A DNA stretch of 64,000 nucleotides from CAWALV01 sp963782965 (GTDB lineage: Bacteria; Actinomycetota; Actinomycetes; Acidothermales; Acidothermaceae): assembly GCA_963782965.1 (NCBI GenBank), contig CAWALV010000002.1, positions 930,001 through 994,000 on the forward strand, given 5' to 3'. The position numbers were made by a program, and so were the translations under genes. This document shows, in pieces, positions 60,693-64,000 of this stretch; within the stretch, counting starts at the first letter, position 1, and each line of letters starts with the position of its first letter. Under the pieces are notes generated by a model. That model was not told the DNA's origin. It did no database searches and was given only the letters and a program-made list of their open reading frames with translations.

Positions 60693-61877
60693 GTGGCACC
60701 CAGGACACATGGGCCGAGCACCTTCGACTACGGCTTGGACGACGAACACGAGGCGTTGCGTTCCACCGTGGCTGGATTCGCTCGAGAGGTGGTCGCGCCC
60801 CGAGCGGCCGCCATGGACGAGTCGGGCCGGTTCCCCTACGACATCGTCGCGGGCATGGCCCAGATGGGGCTGTTCGGCCTGCCGTTCCCCGAGGCGTACG
60901 GCGGCATGGGTGGGGACTACTTCGCGCTGTGTCTTGCGATCGAGGAGCTGGCCCGGGTCGATTCCTCGGTCGCGATCACGCTCGAGGCCGCCGTCTCCCT
61001 CGGCGCGATGCCGGTGTTCCGGTTCGGTAACGAGGAGCAGCGCCAGGAGTGGTTGCCGAGGCTGACCAGCGGGGAGTCACTGGCGGCCTTCGGCCTCACG
61101 GAGCCGGGCGGCGGTACCGACGCGGGGGCCACCCGCACCCGAGCCGTGCTGGACGCCGGCAGCTGGCGCATCGACGGCACGAAGGCGTTCATCACCAACG
61201 CCGGCACCGATATCACGAGCTTGATCACCGTCACCGCGGTCACCGGTGAGGTCGACGGGCGTAAGGACATCTCGTCGATCCTGGTGCCGGTGCCGAGCGA
61301 GGGGCTGACCGTCGCGCCGCCGTACTCGAAGGTCGGGTGGCACGCCTCCGACACGCGCGAGGTCTCGCTGTCCGGCGTGCAGGTGCCGGAATCCAGCCTG
61401 CTCGGGGAGCGCGGCCGCGGCTACGCCAACTTCTTGTCGATCCTCGACGAGGGGCGCATCGCGATCGCAGCGCTCGCGGTCGGGCTCGCTCAGGGCTGCG
61501 TCGATGAGTCGGTGAAGTACGCCGCCGAGCGGTCGGCCTTCGGCCGCCCGATCGGTGCGAACCAGGCGATCCAGTTCAAGATCGCCGACATGGCGGTGCG
61601 GGTGCACAACGCGCGGCTCGCCTACCACGATGCGGCCGCGCGGATGCTCGCCGGAAAGCCGTTCAAGCAGCAGGCGGCCATGGCCAAGCTCTACGCGTCT
61701 GAGATAGCTGTCGACAATGCTCGTGACGCGACACAGATTCACGGTGGCTACGGATTCATGAACGAGACTCCGGTGGCGCGGTTTTGGCGCGACGCCAAGA
61801 TCTTGGAGATCGGTGAGGGCACGAGCGAGGTGCAGCGCATGCTGATCGCCCGGGAGCTGGGGCTGCCTGGCGCGTAA
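60693..61877 (+). CDS. Acyl-CoA dehydrogenase
   Basis: The 394-aa FAD enzyme introduces an alpha,beta double bond into acyl-CoA and passes electrons to ETF. It has LTEPGGGTDAGATRTRAV (FAD), GTKAFITNAGTD, FGRPIGANQAIQFKIADMAV, ATQIHGGYGFMNETPVARFW and IGEGTSEVQRMLIAREL with the catalytic Glu before GTS. The chain preference cannot be told; context suggests isovaleryl- or short branched-chain acyl-CoA. The GTG follows GGAAGAGG. Confidence 0.92.
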   Translation: MAPRTHGPSTFDYGLDDEHEALRSTVAGFAREVVAPRAAAMDESGRFPYDIVAGMAQMGLFGLPFPEAYGGMGGDYFALCLAIEELARVDSSVAITLEAAVSLGAMPVFRFGNEEQRQEWLPRLTSGESLAAFGLTEPGGGTDAGATRTRAVLDAGSWRIDGTKAFITNAGTDITSLITVTAVTGEVDGRKDISSILVPVPSEGLTVAPPYSKVGWHASDTREVSLSGVQVPESSLLGERGRGYANFLSILDEGRIAIAALAVGLAQGCVDESVKYAAERSAFGRPIGANQAIQFKIADMAVRVHNARLAYHDAAARMLAGKPFKQQAAMAKLYASEIAVDNARDATQIHGGYGFMNETPVARFWRDAKILEIGEGTSEVQRMLIARELGLPGA

Positions 61878-61890
61878 CGCGCGAGAGAGG

Positions 61891-61957
61891 CGCCGACCCA
61901 GTTGCGACCCGCCGACCCCGTTGCGACCCGCCGACCCCGTTGCGACCCGCCCGTCGG
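61891..61957. repeat. 19-bp tandem repeat behind the acyl-CoA dehydrogenase gene
   Basis: GTTGCGACCCGCCGACCCC occurs twice exactly (61901-61919 and 61920-61938), with partial copies on both sides, starting 14 nt behind the stop. Confidence 0.85.
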
Positions 61958-62001
61958 CCTGTGCTGCCTCCCTCGTCGAGCCGCCCAGCCGCTCTCGCTA
62001 C

Positions 62002-62129
62002 CACTCTGTTCTGTTCCACCGGCGAAACAGAGTTGCTGGTCCGTTCCACCGGCGAAACAGAGTTGCTGGTCTGTTGGACTGGCGAAACAGAGTTGCTGGT
62101 CTGTTTTCCTGACGCAACAAGACAGAGTG
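62002..62129. repeat. 30-bp tandem array flanked by a 14-bp inverted repeat
   Basis: Three 30-bp units (62011-62040, 62041-62070, 62071-62100) share the core GGCGAAACAGAGTTGCTGGT; a fourth (62101-62130) is degenerate. The array is framed by CACTCTGTTCTGTT (62002-62015) and AACAAGACAGAGTG (62116-62129), which pair with two mismatches. Its GC content is clearly lower than the surroundings. There are no spacers, so it is not a CRISPR array. Confidence 0.85.
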
Positions 62130-62224
62130 CGCCAGGGAGGAGGGCCAAGCCTGGCCGCTACCGGCGGAAGCTGCGGTTCCGAGCGCTCAGCCCCCGCCGA
62201 GCTACACCCTGAACGACCCCCCGC

Positions 62225-62230
62225 TACCCT
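62225..62230 (+). promoter_or_regulatory. -10 box of purK (leaderless type)
   Basis: TACCCT ends 6 nt before the GTG at 62237. Confidence 0.5.
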
Positions 62231-62236
62231 CGATCC

Positions 62237-63475
62237 GTGTCGAGTGCCACCAACGCGCCGCCCACCGACCCACCCATCAACCCGGGCACCAGCCCGCCTA
62301 CCAAGCTCCCGATCGCCGGCATGGTCGGAGCCGGACAGCTGGCCCGGATGACCCACCAAGCGGCGATCGCACTCGGTGTCGGCTTTCGGGTTCTCGCGGA
62401 CTCAGCCGACGATTCCGCGGCGCAGGTCTGCGCCGACACCGTTGTCGGTGACTACCGCGACTACGGCCAGCTCTCCGCCTTCGCGGCTGGTTGTGACGTC
62501 GTCACGTTCGATCACGAGCACGTGCCGCTGCAACACGTCGATCGGCTGGCTGCGAGTGGCGTCGTCCTGCATCCCGGCCCGGCGGCGCTTCCGTTCGTGC
62601 AGGACAAGGTCCGGATGCGGGATCGGTTGCGTGACCTCGACATGCCGGTGCCGGCCTGGCAGCTCGTCATCGGCGCCGAAGACGTCGAGCGGTTCGCGGC
62701 CGCACACGGATGGCCGGTGGTCGTCAAGGCTGCGGCGGGCGGCTACGACGGCAAAGGCGTGTGGGTGCTTCCTTCGCCGGCGCCCGCCGCTGACCTGCTC
62801 GCCCACGCGCGCGACGCCGGCCTGCGGCTGTACGTCGAGGAGCACGTCGGCTTCGCCCGGGAGCTCGCCGTCCAGGTAGCCCGCACGGCCGACGGTCGCG
62901 CCCGCGCCTGGCCGGTGGTGGAGACCGTCCAGGAGGACGGCGTGTGCGTCCGCGTCATCGCGCCGGCGCCCGAGCTGTCGCCGGCCCTTGCCGAAAAGGC
63001 GACGGCACTCGCCCTGTCGCTTGCGAAGGAGCTGGACGTCGTCGGGTTGCTCGCGGTCGAGTTGTTCGAGACCGGCGATCCGGCCCGGCCGTTATTGGTG
63101 AACGAGCTGGCGATGCGGCCGCACAACAGCGGCCATTGGAGCATCGAGGGCTCGTGCACGTCTCAGTTCGAGCAGCACCTGCGCGCCGTCCTCGGGTGGC
63201 CGCTCGGCGACACGTCGCCGACCGCCCCCACCACGGTCATGGCGAACGTGCTCGGTGGCAGCGGCCCGGACGCCGCCGACCTGGGAACCCGCTTGCCGGC
63301 CGCGCTCGCGGCCGACCCCGGCCTCCACGTGCATCTGTACGGCAAGGTGGTCCGGCCGGGCCGCAAGATCGGGCACGTCACCGTGCAGTCGAGCGACTGG
63401 CGTGATGCGTCCGAGCGCGCGGCGCGTGCAGCTGCGATGCTTCGTGGTGGAAACCGACTGGAAGGGGCGACGTGA
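62237..63475 (+). CDS. purK: N5-carboxyaminoimidazole ribonucleotide synthase
   Basis: PurK carboxylates AIR with ATP and bicarbonate to N5-CAIR. The 412-aa ATP-grasp product has IAGMVGAGQLARMTHQAAIA, FDHEHVP, KAAAGGYDGKGVWVL and the metal-site LLVNELAMRPHNSGHWSIEG. The N-terminus carries an extra Pro/Thr-rich stretch of about 25 residues before the family start. The stop overlaps the purE GTG by 4 nt. Confidence 0.95.
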   Translation: MSSATNAPPTDPPINPGTSPPTKLPIAGMVGAGQLARMTHQAAIALGVGFRVLADSADDSAAQVCADTVVGDYRDYGQLSAFAAGCDVVTFDHEHVPLQHVDRLAASGVVLHPGPAALPFVQDKVRMRDRLRDLDMPVPAWQLVIGAEDVERFAAAHGWPVVVKAAAGGYDGKGVWVLPSPAPAADLLAHARDAGLRLYVEEHVGFARELAVQVARTADGRARAWPVVETVQEDGVCVRVIAPAPELSPALAEKATALALSLAKELDVVGLLAVELFETGDPARPLLVNELAMRPHNSGHWSIEGSCTSQFEQHLRAVLGWPLGDTSPTAPTTVMANVLGGSGPDAADLGTRLPAALAADPGLHVHLYGKVVRPGRKIGHVTVQSSDWRDASERAARAAAMLRGGNRLEGAT

Positions 63476-63969
63476 GCGACGAGCCGCTGGTCGGCGTCAT
63501 CATGGGCAGCGACAGCGACTGGGCAACCATGGAAGGCGCGGCCCAGGCGCTGCGTGACTTCGACGTGGCGCACGAGGTGCACGTCGTCTCGGCGCACCGC
63601 ACCCCCCAGGGGATGATCGACTACGCGGCCGCCGCCGCCGGCCGTGGGCTGCGGGTCATCATCGCGGGCGCCGGTGGTGCCGCCCACCTGCCGGGGATGG
63701 TCGCCTCCGTCACGCCGCTGCCGGTCATCGGGGTTCCCGTCGCGCTGGCCAAGCTCGACGGCCTCGACTCGCTGCTGTCGATCGTGCAGATGCCGGCCGG
63801 GGTACCCGTGGCTACCGTGGGCGTCGGCGCTTCGCGCAACGCCGGGCTGCTCGCGGTGCGTATCCTCGCCGCCTCAGACGAGTCACTGCGCGCGCGTTAT
63901 GAGAAGTTCCAGGCCGACCTCGCTGCGCAGGTGGCCGCGAAGGACGCCGCGCTGCAAGAACGGCTCTAG
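63472..63969 (+). CDS. purE: N5-carboxyaminoimidazole ribonucleotide mutase
   Basis: PurE moves the carboxylate of N5-CAIR to C4, giving CAIR. The 165-aa product has the class I signature IMGSDSDWATM, the catalytic His in VVSAHRTPQGM, and GAGGAAHLPGMVAS. It is translationally coupled to purK (GTGA) and is complete in the window. Confidence 0.96.
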   Translation: MSDEPLVGVIMGSDSDWATMEGAAQALRDFDVAHEVHVVSAHRTPQGMIDYAAAAAGRGLRVIIAGAGGAAHLPGMVASVTPLPVIGVPVALAKLDGLDSLLSIVQMPAGVPVATVGVGASRNAGLLAVRILAASDESLRARYEKFQADLAAQVAAKDAALQERL

Positions 63970-64000
63970 CCGACGGCAGCGGTCACCCCGCCTCGAAGGC

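Larger units (their letters stand above)
61878..62236. other. 359-bp gap without a gene, filled by two tandem-repeat arrays
   Basis: The region between the acyl-CoA dehydrogenase and purK holds a 19-bp array (61891-61957), a 30-bp array (62011-62130) inside an inverted repeat, and the purK -10 box at its end. Several frames are open through the 30-bp array because its period is a multiple of three; none has a convincing start, so I treat it as non-coding. Confidence 0.7.

Noticed and set aside
62011..62130. CRISPR array
   Set aside because: The 30-bp units are adjacent without spacers, and no cas gene is present.
61748..62359. Coding repeat protein with TDQQLCFAGG-type decapeptides (minus strand)
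   Set aside because: The period of 30 keeps all frames open; the frame continues into shadow sequence of the acyl-CoA dehydrogenase and has no start signal.

Overview
The window is about 64 kb of very GC-rich DNA from the chromosome of an actinobacterium. Evidence is the GC-rich third codon positions, frequent GTG starts, ATGA/GTGA stop-start overlaps, an acyl-CoA carboxylase made of alpha, beta and epsilon chains, DUF3017/DUF5313/DUF6350/DUF2332 proteins, an LpdA-type quinone reductase and a MurA with Asp instead of Cys in the active-site loop. A free-living, aerobic, Frankiales- or Jatrophihabitans-like lineage fits, but the sequence alone does not fix the genus. I saw no rRNA, tRNA, phage, insertion sequence or CRISPR array; this is core chromosome.

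Layout. 1-4.6 kb: a large LAL-type regulator running off the left edge, murA, a Gfo/Idh/MocA oxidoreductase, and a short chorismate mutase with an attenuator-like leader. 4.6-8.4 kb: a small Cys/His protein, a LysR regulator, guaA and a membrane protein. 8.4-15.6 kb: envelope-stress-type PspC proteins with a histidine kinase/response regulator pair, a lipoprotein, a PIG-L deacetylase and an MscS channel. 15.7-20 kb: pcrA helicase, an aldo/keto reductase and an M23 peptidase. 20-27.2 kb: B12-binding mutase subunit, sucCD, membrane proteins, purN-purH. 27-36.7 kb: DUF3291 protein, TetR regulator with paired operators, folD, an FHA-HTH regulator, mdh, icd, a CNNM/CorC transporter-like protein, trpS and a cold-shock protein. 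36.8-49.1 kb: a D-Ala-D-Ala carboxypeptidase, mutase large subunit, lpdA, a Ser/Thr kinase, carboxylase alpha chain, a YncE-like lipoprotein and a VIT1-like protein. 49.1-64 kb: carboxylase epsilon and beta chains, ppc, birA, a PH-domain protein, enoyl-CoA hydratase, HMG-CoA lyase, a PQQ-propeller lipoprotein, a second carboxylase beta chain, GtrA, an acyl-CoA dehydrogenase, a repeat-rich gap, and purK-purE.

How the genes work together. Propionyl-CoA can be carboxylated by the alpha/beta/epsilon carboxylase (charged by BirA), isomerised by the split B12 mutase to succinyl-CoA and passed to SucCD. Mdh, Icd and Ppc supply the rest of central carbon flow. The 55-62 kb group (enoyl-CoA hydratase, HMG-CoA lyase, carboxylase beta chain, acyl-CoA dehydrogenase) looks like branched-chain acyl-CoA (leucine/isovalerate) breakdown. 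PurN, PurH, PurK, PurE, GuaA and FolD cover purine synthesis and its one-carbon supply. MurA, the carboxypeptidase, the M23 peptidase and the PspC system act at the envelope.

Regulatory texture. About seventeen start codons lie 6-9 nt behind a TANNNT -10 hexamer, so leaderless transcription seems very common here; this also fixes several start sites. The most interesting signals are the aromatic leader peptide and hairpin before chorismate mutase, paired operators at the TetR gene and between folD and the FHA gene, a leaderless five-codon ORF before the CNNM gene, and tandem repeats placed just behind stop codons, two of which copy the stop codon itself. Three genes (PspC protein, YncE-like lipoprotein, Ser/Thr kinase) show apparent single-base frame lesions, which may be real or assembly errors.
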